Positions 1 through 6,075 of a stretch of 6,110 bases of DNA are shown here, piece by piece. Every line of letters starts with the position of its first letter. Position 1 is the stretch's first letter. Where the stretch lies: the NCBI GenBank assembly GCA_964602275.1, contig CAZRQF010000059.1, positions 1-6,110 on the forward strand, read 5' to 3'. A model generated the notes under the pieces. The model worked only from the letters and a program-made list of their open reading frames with translations. It had not been told where the DNA came from and searched no databases. Made by a program: the position numbers and the translations under genes. The DNA comes from RGIG6291 sp964602275. GTDB lineage: Bacteria > Bacillota > Clostridia > TANB77 > UBA1234.

Positions 1-2
1 TT

Positions 3-407
3 TTAATCTCTACATCTGCAATTTGCTTCTATTATGCATCTTATAAATATTACTAGTGTTGTTATAAATAATGCTGCAAATAACCCAAATATTGCTACTA
101 TGACAGTTTTTGCTATTGTTACAGTTGTAAGTTCAAGTGCTAATGCTATAATACCAAAAATGATTGTTCCTACTATACCGCCAAGCAAGCAATTTCCATT
201 TCCACATACGCATCTTCCAATTTTATTTCCTGCAAATGCTCCAACAAATACAAGAGTGACTAAGAATACGGCTGCTAGTATAACTAATATTAGTATAGGT
301 GTAGCTATTGCGGGAAGCAAACTAAAGTAATAAACAACTCCTAATATAACGCCTATAAACAAGCTAATAACTGCAGCAAGTAAACACCAACAATCGTTAT
401 TTCCCAT
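3..407 (-). CDS. Small four-helix membrane protein with CxC cysteine pairs, function unknown
   Basis: I do not recognise this 134-residue protein. It is complete (TAA at 3-5) and starts at ATG 405-407, with an excellent AAGGAGG ribosome site 6 nt upstream. It is almost entirely hydrophobic, with four predicted membrane helices at about residues 9-29, 36-58, 74-94 and 98-122. There is no cleavable signal peptide. Eight cysteines lie outside or at the ends of the helices: CWC (6, 8), CVCGNGNC (66, 68, 73), C124 and CRC (130, 132). With four helices, the N-terminus, the middle loop and the C-terminus all fall on the same side. Lys62, Arg65, Arg123, Arg131 and Arg133 suggest by the positive-inside rule that this side is cytoplasmic. 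The clusters could bind a metal or form disulfides, but no family is assigned. The gene follows the ABC-F gene after 59 bp on the same strand, so read-through from it is possible. It is surely a real gene; its role is open. Confidence 0.85.
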   Translation of the reverse strand: MGNNDCWCLLAAVISLFIGVILGVVYYFSLLPAIATPILILVILAAVFLVTLVFVGAFAGNKIGRCVCGNGNCLLGGIVGTIIFGIIALALELTTVTIAKTVIVAIFGLFAALFITTLVIFIRCIIEANCRCRD

Positions 408-423
408 AAATATCCTCCTTTAT

Positions 424-443
424 GAATTACAAGTTTGTAATTC
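424..443. promoter_or_regulatory. Perfect 9-bp inverted repeat at the 5' end of the small membrane-protein gene
   Basis: The arms GAATTACAA and TTGTAATTC are perfectly complementary and separated by 2 bases. In RNA this would be an 8-bp stem with a 4-base loop. It lies between the candidate -10 box (446-451) and the AAGGAGG ribosome site (414-420) of the gene on the minus strand, and covers the expected transcription start near 439-440. No T-run follows on the minus strand, so it does not look like an intrinsic terminator for the ABC-F gene. An operator for a dimeric regulator, or a 5' hairpin that stabilises or gates the mRNA, are both possible. Confidence 0.5.
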
Positions 444-445
444 AC

Positions 446-473
446 ACTATATTTTATGAAATCAAATTAACAA
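446..473 (-). promoter_or_regulatory. Candidate weak promoter for the small membrane-protein gene
   Basis: On the minus strand, TATAGT (446-451, 5 of 6 to the -10 consensus) lies 16 bp downstream of TTGTTA (468-473, 4 of 6 to the -35 consensus). The -35 box overlaps the stop codon of the ABC-F gene. The transcript would begin near 439-440, within the inverted repeat. In such AT-rich DNA a match of this quality can arise by chance, and co-transcription with the upstream gene is the alternative. Confidence 0.35.
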
Positions 474-2365
474 TTGTCACTATTAGTTAAGTTTTCCCAT
501 TTTATATATAGCTCATCCAAAGTAGCTTTATTTTCGTTTATTTCGTTCATAATTTCCATTGCTTTTGTATATTCTTTAGCATATTCATCAGTCAATGACC
601 TTTCTTCTAATTTTTTTATTTCTTCTTCTTTTTGGGTTATCTGTTCTTCAATTTTCTTTATGGCATTTGCCTTTTTTCTTTCTTCCGCTTCTTTTACTTT
701 TCGTTCTTTATAGTCGTTTTTCTTTACATTTTGCAAAATACCCTCTTCTTCTTTTTTTACATAATTTTGAATATAAAAATCATAATTTCCTTTAAATTCT
801 TTTGCACAGTCTTTTTCAATTCTGTATATTTTGCTTGCTAATTTATTTATGAAATATCTATCATGCGACACAATAAGTAAAGTACCTTCATAATCTAAAA
901 GTGCATTTTCTAAGGCTTCTCTCGAATAAATATCCAAATGGTTAGTAGGCTCATCTAATACTAAAAAATTAGATTCTGATAGCATTAACATGAGCAAAGA
1001 AATTCTGGCTTTTTCGCCTCCACTTAAATCTTGGATATTCTTTTCAACATCTTCACCTTTAAACAAAAACATTGCCAACGCTTTTCTAACTTCTGTTTGC
1101 GTTAGCTCTATGTGTTTGTCCCAAACATATTTTAATATTGTCTTATTTTCTGTATATTCATCTTCTGAAGTTTGGTTGTAGTACATAGCTTTGATATTAC
1201 TTCCAATTTTAAAATTACCTGATGTCTGTTTTAATTTTCCTTGAAGTATTTTTAGCAATGTAGTTTTACCAGTCCCATTTGGACCTATTAAAAAGACTTT
1301 TTCTTTTTTTAATACTTCTAAAGAAATATTTTCAAAAATTTTGTTATCTTCAAACATTTTAGAAAGCTTATCTACTACCAAAACTTCCATGTTTCCACCA
1401 GATATAGTTTTAAATTTAAACTTTAGCTTATCTAGCTTTTCATCAGGTTTTTCTAAGCTTTGCTCCATTCTATCAATCATCTTTTGCTTGTTTTTTATAA
1501 TCTTAAAATTTCTTTCTTGACTCCAAGTTTTCTGTTGTTCAATTATTCCTTCTATTCGCTCTATTTCCTTTTGAGTATTTTCATATCTTCTACTTAAAGT
1601 TTTATTTCTTTCTTCCTTTAATTTTAAATATTTCGAATAATTTCCAGAATATATTGTAAGTTTTTTATTTTCAAGCTCATAAGTTTCGCAAGTCACTTTG
1701 TCTAAAAAGTATCTATCGTGTGATATTACAATAAAACTACCTTTATAATTAATCAAAAACTCTTCTAACCACTCAATAGCATCAATATCCAAATTATTTG
1801 TTGGTTCGTCCAATAGTAATAGATTAGATTTACTAAGTAGCATTTTAGCTAGCATAAGTTTTGTTTTTTGACCTCCACTTAGTTTGCTCACTTCAAGCGT
1901 GAACTCCTTTTCAGAAAATCCAAGTCCAATAAGTGTTGAACGAGTTATGCTCTTATATGTATAGCCTCCTAAATCTCTATATTCTTCATCAATTGCATGT
2001 TGTTTTAAAACAAGCTTTTCTATATTTTCTGTATTTTTCTCAATATCGTTTTGTATTTGTAACATTTCATTTTCAATTTGCAATAATCTTTCGTGTATAG
2101 ATAAAGCTTCTTCGTACAAAGTTGCATTAGGTTTCGTACATACAAATTGCTCTACATAGCCTATATTTACATTTTTAGCCTTATATAACTCTCCTTCATC
2201 ATATGCAAGCGCATCTTGTATTATTTTAAACAAAGTAGTTTTGCCCGTTCCGTTTACTCCAACAAGCCCTATCTTATGGCCGTCTTCAACGGTAAATGAA
2301 ACCCCACTAAACAATACACGATTTCCAAAACTTTTAGAAACATTACTCAAACTTAAAAGTGCCAT
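467..2365 (-). CDS. ABC-F family ATPase, ribosome-associated translation factor (YdiF/Uup-like)
   Basis: A soluble twin-ATPase of the ABC-F class, with no membrane domain. Known members bind the ribosomal E site and help stalled or initiating ribosomes; some protect against antibiotics. Counting from the chosen start (632 residues): Walker A GVNGTGKT 36-43, signature LSGGQ 162-166, Walker B with DEPTN 186-190 and switch SHDR 215-218. The second cassette has GPNGTGKT 361-368, LSGGE 447-451, DEPTNHLD 471-478 and SHDR 500-503. Both catalytic glutamates (E187, E472) are present. A helical arm (about 85-130) interrupts cassette 1, a charged linker (about 245-325) joins the cassettes and corresponds to the P-site tRNA interaction region, and a Lys/Glu-rich coiled coil (about 550-625) forms the C-terminus. 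Length and layout resemble YdiF of Bacillus. The frame stays open to ATG 2410, but ATG 2365 is preferred: it has AAAGGA 9 nt upstream (2375-2380), begins with the usual family N-terminus (MALLSLSNVSKSFG), and the promoter at 2389-2417 lies inside the longer version. Nothing specific marks it as a resistance factor. Confidence 0.96.
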   Translation of the reverse strand: MALLSLSNVSKSFGNRVLFSGVSFTVEDGHKIGLVGVNGTGKTTLFKIIQDALAYDEGELYKAKNVNIGYVEQFVCTKPNATLYEEALSIHERLLQIENEMLQIQNDIEKNTENIEKLVLKQHAIDEEYRDLGGYTYKSITRSTLIGLGFSEKEFTLEVSKLSGGQKTKLMLAKMLLSKSNLLLLDEPTNNLDIDAIEWLEEFLINYKGSFIVISHDRYFLDKVTCETYELENKKLTIYSGNYSKYLKLKEERNKTLSRRYENTQKEIERIEGIIEQQKTWSQERNFKIIKNKQKMIDRMEQSLEKPDEKLDKLKFKFKTISGGNMEVLVVDKLSKMFEDNKIFENISLEVLKKEKVFLIGPNGTGKTTLLKILQGKLKQTSGNFKIGSNIKAMYYNQTSEDEYTENKTILKYVWDKHIELTQTEVRKALAMFLFKGEDVEKNIQDLSGGEKARISLLMLMLSESNFLVLDEPTNHLDIYSREALENALLDYEGTLLIVSHDRYFINKLASKIYRIEKDCAKEFKGNYDFYIQNYVKKEEEGILQNVKKNDYKERKVKEAEERKKANAIKKIEEQITQKEEEIKKLEERSLTDEYAKEYTKAMEIMNEINENKATLDELYIKWENLTNSDNC

Positions 2366-2388
2366 CTTCATCTTTCCTTTCACAAGAG

Positions 2389-2417
2389 ATTTTATCATGA
2401 TAAATGCCATTTTTCAA
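2389..2417 (-). promoter_or_regulatory. Promoter of the ABC-F gene
   Basis: On the minus strand, TTGAAA (2412-2417, 5 of 6) and TAAAAT (2389-2394, 5 of 6) are separated by exactly 17 bp, and TGA directly before the -10 box makes it an extended -10. The expected start near 2382-2383 leaves a leader of about 17 nt that holds little more than the ribosome site. It also places the upstream in-frame ATGs at 2410 and 2398 outside the transcript. Confidence 0.7.
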
Positions 2418-2428
2418 CACATTTAGAG

Positions 2429-2458
2429 TTGCTAGCACAAGTATCGCTGTGATATAAT
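2429..2458 (+). promoter_or_regulatory. Promoter of tcdA
   Basis: A perfect extended -10, TGATATAAT with TATAAT at 2453-2458, is preceded after 18 bp by TTGCTA (2429-2434, 4 of 6). Transcription would start near 2465, only about 16 nt before the ATG, so the leader is essentially the AGGAGG ribosome site (2469-2474). The -35 box lies 11 bp from the -35 box of the divergent ABC-F promoter, so the two polymerases would sit back to back. Confidence 0.7.
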
Positions 2459-2480
2459 TTAACCAAATAGGAGGTATTTT

Positions 2481-3179
2481 ATGGAACAATTTTCTCGAAC
2501 TGAAATGCTTATTGGAAAAGAAAACTTAGAAGCTCTACATTCTAAAACCGTAATCATATTTGGAATAGGTGGCGTAGGCTCTTATGTTGTCGAAGCACTT
2601 GCTAGAAGTGGAGTAGGTAATTTAATATTAGTTGACAATGATGTTGTTTCTTTATCAAATATAAATAGACAAATTATAGCTTTACACTCTACCGTTGGCA
2701 AAGCGAAAGTTGAAATAATGAAAGAAAGAATTTTAGATATTAATCCAAATGCAAATGTAGTTTGCTATCAAGAATTTGTAACACCTGAAAACATTGATAA
2801 ATTTATAACAAAAGATTTAGATTATGTTGTAGATGCAATCGACGCGGTAAAATCAAAAATTGCAATAATCGAAAAGTCAAAAGAACTTGATATACCAATA
2901 ATCTCCTCAATGGGCACAGGAAACAAATTAGACCCACTAAAGTTTAAAATTACAGACATATCAAAAACTTCAGTATGTCCACTTGCAAAAGTAATTAGAA
3001 AAGAATTAAAAGAGAAAGGAATAAAAAAAGTTAAAGTATTATTTTCAGAAGAGCTTCCTATAAAAACTAATAAAAGCAATCCAAACGAAAAAGCAGTTCC
3101 AGCAAGCATTGCGTTTGTACCATCAGTAGCAGGGCTTGCAATTGCAGGCGAAGTAATAAGAGATTTTATACAAGTTTAG
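2481..3179 (+). CDS. tcdA: tRNA threonylcarbamoyladenosine dehydratase TcdA (ThiF/HesA family)
   Basis: A 232-residue E1-like enzyme that, in characterised homologues (E. coli TcdA, formerly YgdL/CsdL), uses ATP to cyclise t6A at position 37 of ANN-decoding tRNAs to the hydantoin form ct6A. Visible features: an N-terminal FSRTEMLIG helix; nucleotide loop GIGGVGS 28-34; acidic turn VDND 51-54; the family run NINRQ 60-64, whose Arg contacts ATP phosphates; Lys74; and DAID 118-121. SMGTGNKLDP 143-152 and SVCPLAKVIR 164-173 are typical of TcdA rather than of ThiF or MoeB. No Zn-binding CxxC pairs of the ThiF/MoeB type are seen. It is somewhat shorter than the E. coli enzyme (about 268), as in other Clostridia. 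AGGAGG lies 6 nt before ATG 2481. The gene stands alone on the plus strand, has its own extended -10 promoter, and ends in a strong terminator beginning right after its TAG. No csd sulfur-transfer genes are in the window. Confidence 0.93.
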   Translation: MEQFSRTEMLIGKENLEALHSKTVIIFGIGGVGSYVVEALARSGVGNLILVDNDVVSLSNINRQIIALHSTVGKAKVEIMKERILDINPNANVVCYQEFVTPENIDKFITKDLDYVVDAIDAVKSKIAIIEKSKELDIPIISSMGTGNKLDPLKFKITDISKTSVCPLAKVIRKELKEKGIKKVKVLFSEELPIKTNKSNPNEKAVPASIAFVPSVAGLAIAGEVIRDFIQV

Positions 3180-3221
3180 AAAAAAGATGTTCTAATTTTA
3201 AAACATTAGAACATCTTTTTT
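3180..3221. terminator. Bidirectional intrinsic terminator between tcdA and corA
   Basis: A perfect stem of 16 bp (3181-3196 with 3205-3220, core GATGTTCTAAT/ATTAGAACATC), extendable by one A-T pair, closes an 8-base loop. A-runs on the left and T-runs on the right give a U-tail on both strands, so it should stop transcription of tcdA and of the convergent corA. It fills nearly the whole 43-bp gap between the two stop codons. Confidence 0.92.
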
Positions 3222-3222
3222 A

Positions 3223-4173
3223 TTATAACATATCCTTTTTCTTCATATACAAATATGCAACAACAGATATTATAATTGCAATTCCTACAACAATTATAAA
3301 TCCGTATGGATTATCCGCAAACGGTAATCCTTGCACATTCATTCCCCACAAACTTGCAACAATTGTTGGAATTGATAAAACTATTGTTATTGAAGTTAAA
3401 AATTTCATTACAATATTTAGATTATTAGATATAACTGAAGCATATGCATCCATAGTTCCACTTAAAATATCACGATATATTGTTCCCATCTCGATGGCCT
3501 GTTTATTTTCTACGATAGCATCCTCCAAAATATCTTCATCTTCGTCATACATCTTTATATATTTTCCTCTAAGTAATTTTTCCATTACTATTTCATTTGA
3601 TTTTAGTGATGTAGTAAAATACACAAGTGATTTTTCAAGTGATAATAATTTTATTAGTTCTTGATTTTTCATCGATTTTTGAAGTCTACTCTCCGCTTTG
3701 TCTGTTTCTCTATTTATATATTTTAGGTATGTCAAATAATATGTAGCCATTTTGTATAGAATTTGTAATATGCATCTAGTTTTCTTAAATGTATAAAAAC
3801 CTTTAACCTTACAATTTATAAATTCTTCTAATACTGCATTCTCTTTTGTACAAACTGTAATAAAATAGTCATCTCTTACAACTAGCATACCAAGTGGCAT
3901 AGTTGAAAAAAGCTCTTCACTTTCTTTATCTAAAGATTCAATTACCGGAACATCGGCAATTATAAGCACCTGATCATCCTCAACATCAATTCTGGCCTTT
4001 TCTTCTTGGTCCAACGGATACCTTAAAAAATCTTCTCTAACACCAATAGAATTGCACAGCGTATTTATCTCTTGCACAGTAGGCGCAACCAGATTTATCC
4101 AACACCCCTTTTCAATGCGGGAAATTTCTCTGAAAAACCCTTGCTCGTCAACTGTCTTATAAATTTTCATCAT
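3223..4173 (-). CDS. corA: CorA-family magnesium (divalent cation) channel
   Basis: A 316-residue protein with the CorA layout: a large cytoplasmic N-terminal domain (about 1-245) and two C-terminal membrane helices (about 256-276 and 291-311) joined by a short outer loop. The signature GMN (277-279) ends helix 1 and a KKKD tail follows helix 2. Family members are homopentamers carrying Mg2+ (also Co2+ or Ni2+) down the membrane potential. Aligning without gaps to Thermotoga CorA on the GMN (from memory), D218 matches the regulatory Mg2+ ligand D253, N253 matches pore residue N288, and M256 and L259 match gate residues M291 and L294. Gate residue M302 corresponds to S267. The outer loop (VQGLPFADNP) lacks the classic MPEL run, so substrate is not certain; Zn2+ export or Co2+ are alternatives. 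Two adjacent ATGs (4173, 4170) are possible. AGGAG lies 12 nt before the first, which is long but the only candidate, and a stop codon 18 nt upstream excludes a longer start. It has its own promoter and shares a terminator with tcdA. Confidence 0.93.
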   Translation of the reverse strand: MMKIYKTVDEQGFFREISRIEKGCWINLVAPTVQEINTLCNSIGVREDFLRYPLDQEEKARIDVEDDQVLIIADVPVIESLDKESEELFSTMPLGMLVVRDDYFITVCTKENAVLEEFINCKVKGFYTFKKTRCILQILYKMATYYLTYLKYINRETDKAESRLQKSMKNQELIKLLSLEKSLVYFTTSLKSNEIVMEKLLRGKYIKMYDEDEDILEDAIVENKQAIEMGTIYRDILSGTMDAYASVISNNLNIVMKFLTSITIVLSIPTIVASLWGMNVQGLPFADNPYGFIIVVGIAIIISVVAYLYMKKKDML

Positions 4174-4194
4174 TACAAAATCACGCTCCTATGC

Positions 4195-4219
4195 AAAAAA
4201 TTAAGGACTCCTTAGCCCC
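4195..4219 (-). promoter_or_regulatory. Possible 5'-end hairpin with U-tract in the corA leader
   Basis: The corA transcript should start near 4219-4220. Its first bases GGGGCU (4214-4219) can pair, with two G-U pairs, with AGUCCU (4204-4209) around an AAGG loop; six U follow (4195-4200). A competing hairpin UAAGG/CCUUA with loop AGU uses the same bases. It is too short to be an M-box riboswitch. A stabilising 5' hairpin or a weak attenuator is possible; chance is not excluded. Confidence 0.3.
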
Positions 4220-4225
4220 AAGGAA

Positions 4226-4254
4226 ATTATATCACACAAGAAAAGTTATGTAAA
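4226..4254 (-). promoter_or_regulatory. Promoter of corA
   Basis: On the minus strand, TTTACA (4249-4254, 5 of 6) and a perfect TATAAT (4226-4231) are spaced by exactly 17 bp, with TGA before the -10 box. This is the best sigma-A type promoter in the window. It gives a leader of about 46 nt and makes corA independent of fhs upstream. The 13 bases TGTGATATAATTT are shared with the tcdA promoter. Confidence 0.8.
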
Positions 4255-4304
4255 TATTTTTCGAATTCACAAGATTATACTACTACTAATATTTAGATAT
4301 TAAT

Positions 4305-4363
4305 GGGTATGTCTAGTAACTTAGCAAAGCCATGGCAAAATGTGCAATTTTACGGCTAAACCC
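4305..4363 (-). other. Foldable sequence downstream of fhs, nature unknown
   Basis: On the minus strand GGGT and TTAGC (within 4355-4363) pair with GCTAA (4321-4325) and, after a 12-base interruption, ACCC (4305-4308). Inside lies a second hairpin, GUAAAAU/AUUUUGC with loop UGCAC (4335-4353), better paired on the minus strand because of a U-G pair. Next to it is the palindrome GCCATGGC (4329-4336). No T-run follows, so it is not a standard terminator. It could be an fhs 3'-end structure, a small RNA or a degenerate repeat. The rest of the 210-bp gap between fhs and corA holds the corA promoter and leader and no gene that I can see. Confidence 0.3.
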
Positions 4364-4383
4364 AATCACAACATTTACAAAAA

Positions 4384-6054
4384 TTAAAATATTCCTGTCA
4401 AAGTTCCATCTGGCAACACATCTATTTTCTCAGCTGCAGGTACTTTTGGAAGTCCTGGCATTGTTAATATATCTCCGGTTAGTGCAACGATAAAACCTGC
4501 ACCAGCACTGATTTTTACTTCTTTAACGCTTATTTTAAAATTTTCTGGTCTTCCTAATAACTTTGGATTATCCGAAAGCGAGTATTGCGTTTTTGCCATG
4601 CAAATCGGCAATTTGTCTAATCCTATTTTATTAATTTGTCCAATTTGCATATTCGCATCTTCAGAAAAGTCAACACCGTCCGCTCCATATATTTCTTTGG
4701 CTATTGTCAAAATTTTTTCTTTTATAGGAAGATTTACATCATATATAGGAGCATAATTTTCTTTACTTTCATCTATTGTTTTTATTAACAAATTGGCTAA
4801 ATCAATACCACCGTTTCCACCTTTTTCAAACACCTCTGAAACTGAAAAAGGCACATCAAAATCATTGCAAAGATTTTCTAAACATTCTATTTCTTCTTTT
4901 GTATCAGTTGAAAATTTATTAATAGTAACAATTACCGGAACACCATATTTTTTCATGTTTTCAACATGTTTTTGCAAGTTTACACTGCCCTTTTTCAAAG
5001 CTTCAATATTTTCAACCGATAAATCTTCTAATGCTACCCCGCCATTATATTTAAGCGACCTTATTGTAGCAACTATCACTATTGCACTAGGCTTTAAATT
5101 TGCAACTCTACACTTTATATCTAAAAACTTTTCAGCTCCTAAATCAGCACCAAAACCCGCTTCCGTTATAACATAGTCTGATAGCTTTAACGCTGTCTTA
5201 GTTGCAATTACACTATTACAGCCATGTGCAATATTAGCAAACGGTCCACCATGCATAATACAAGGCGTATTTTCTAAAGTCTGTACTAAATTAGGTTTTA
5301 TAGCATCTTTCAAAAGTGCAGTCATCGCACCTTCTGCCTTTAAATCTGATACTCTTACTACTTCACCATCCGTATTATATGCTACAATTATATTAGCAAT
5401 CCTCTTTTTCAAATCTTCTAAATTTTCTGCCAAACATAATATCGCCATAAGCTCAGAAGCAACAGTTATAACAAAACCATCTTCCCTACTTCTCTTTTCG
5501 CCTTTTTTAGATAAGTCCACCGTCACATTTCTAAGTGCTCTATCATTAATATCTAAAGCTCTTTTCCAAAGTATTCTATTTAAATCTATATTCAATTTAT
5601 TACCAAAATATATATGATTATCAATCATTGCAGAAAGCAAATTATTTGCAGCAGTTAAAGCGTGCATATCCCCTGTAAAATGCAAATTTATATCGTCCAT
5701 CGGAACAACTTGACTATAACCACCACCAGTTGCACCACCCTTAAGCCCCATAACAGGACCAAGCGATGGTTCTCTAAGAGCAATAACACATTTTTTACTA
5801 AGCTTATTTAATGCCTGCCCCAATCCAATTGTGACAGTAGTTTTCCCCTCGCCTGCTGGTGTTGGATTTATAGCAGTAACAAGCACTAATTTTCCATCTT
5901 TATTATCTTTAATTTTATTTTGTAAGTCTTCCGATAACTTTGCCTTATATTTTCCGTAATATTCTAAATCATCTTCATCTATATTAGCTAAATTCGCAAC
6001 ATCTTTAATATGTAACAAACTAGCCTGTTTTGATATTTCAATATCAGATAGCAT
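4384..6054 (-). CDS. fhs: Formate-tetrahydrofolate ligase (10-formyl-THF synthetase)
   Basis: Catalyses ATP-dependent joining of formate to tetrahydrofolate, giving 10-formyl-THF for purine synthesis, initiator-tRNA formylation or, in acetogens and purine fermenters, energy metabolism. It is cytoplasmic and known homologues are tetramers. The full 556-residue family length is present. The P-loop is PTPAGEGKTT (64-73), REPSLGPVMG lies at 94-103, family signature GLKGGATGGGY at 103-113 and signature HGGPFANIAHGCNS at 268-281. EAGFGADLGAEKF (298-310), TINKF (377-381) and the C-terminal GDILTMPGLPKVPAAEKIDV (527-546) are also typical. One oddity is SEVFEKGGNGG (406-416): F409 stands where most homologues have Trp (Trp412 in Moorella, as I recall, which stacks on the folate). 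ATG 6054 has AGGAGG 8 nt upstream (6063-6068) and is the clear start. No folD, fchA or other C1 genes are in view; upstream context is cut off. No terminator is visible directly after the TAA. Confidence 0.98.
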   Translation of the reverse strand: MLSDIEISKQASLLHIKDVANLANIDEDDLEYYGKYKAKLSEDLQNKIKDNKDGKLVLVTAINPTPAGEGKTTVTIGLGQALNKLSKKCVIALREPSLGPVMGLKGGATGGGYSQVVPMDDINLHFTGDMHALTAANNLLSAMIDNHIYFGNKLNIDLNRILWKRALDINDRALRNVTVDLSKKGEKRSREDGFVITVASELMAILCLAENLEDLKKRIANIIVAYNTDGEVVRVSDLKAEGAMTALLKDAIKPNLVQTLENTPCIMHGGPFANIAHGCNSVIATKTALKLSDYVITEAGFGADLGAEKFLDIKCRVANLKPSAIVIVATIRSLKYNGGVALEDLSVENIEALKKGSVNLQKHVENMKKYGVPVIVTINKFSTDTKEEIECLENLCNDFDVPFSVSEVFEKGGNGGIDLANLLIKTIDESKENYAPIYDVNLPIKEKILTIAKEIYGADGVDFSEDANMQIGQINKIGLDKLPICMAKTQYSLSDNPKLLGRPENFKISVKEVKISAGAGFIVALTGDILTMPGLPKVPAAEKIDVLPDGTLTGIF

Positions 6055-6075
6055 TCGCCTCGCCTCCTACAATGA

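Noticed and set aside
34..330. A 98-codon open frame on the plus strand inside the small membrane-protein gene
   Set aside because: It is antisense to a gene with a far better ribosome site and a coherent membrane-helix pattern; its own sequence is low-complexity (Asn/Thr/Ile-rich), and no ribosome site is seen before its ATG.
424..443. The inverted repeat as intrinsic terminator of the ABC-F gene
   Set aside because: On the minus strand the stem is followed by ATAAAGGAGG, not by a T-run, so it lacks the U-tail that such a terminator needs.
467..2365. The ABC-F protein as an antibiotic resistance factor (Vga/Msr/OptrA-like)
   Set aside because: The linker is of ordinary length, the C-terminal coiled coil is typical of housekeeping YdiF/Uup-type proteins, and no resistance gene or mobile element lies nearby; the sequence alone gives no support for resistance.
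2822..3109. A 95-codon frame on the minus strand within tcdA
   Set aside because: It lies fully antisense to a conserved enzyme gene, and its translation shows no recognisable domain.
4173..4196. A TTG-initiated seven-codon leader peptide whose TAA overlaps the corA ATG
   Set aside because: The layout is suggestive of translational coupling, but the start is a rare TTG, the nearest SD-like AAGGAG lies in a hairpin and too far away, and such short frames are common by chance.
4274..4279. A second TATAAT on the minus strand upstream of corA
   Set aside because: The hexamer 17 bp upstream (TAATAT) does not resemble a -35 box and there is no extended -10 TG; the promoter at 4226-4254 is much better.
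4174..4383. M-box (Mg2+) or tetrahydrofolate riboswitch between fhs and corA
   Set aside because: The corA leader downstream of its promoter is only about 46 nt, and I see none of the conserved blocks of either riboswitch. The fhs leader is also too short.
4793..5176. A 127-codon frame on the plus strand within fhs
   Set aside because: It is a shadow of the strongly conserved fhs frame; the product is a Ser/Phe/Thr-rich sequence without motifs.
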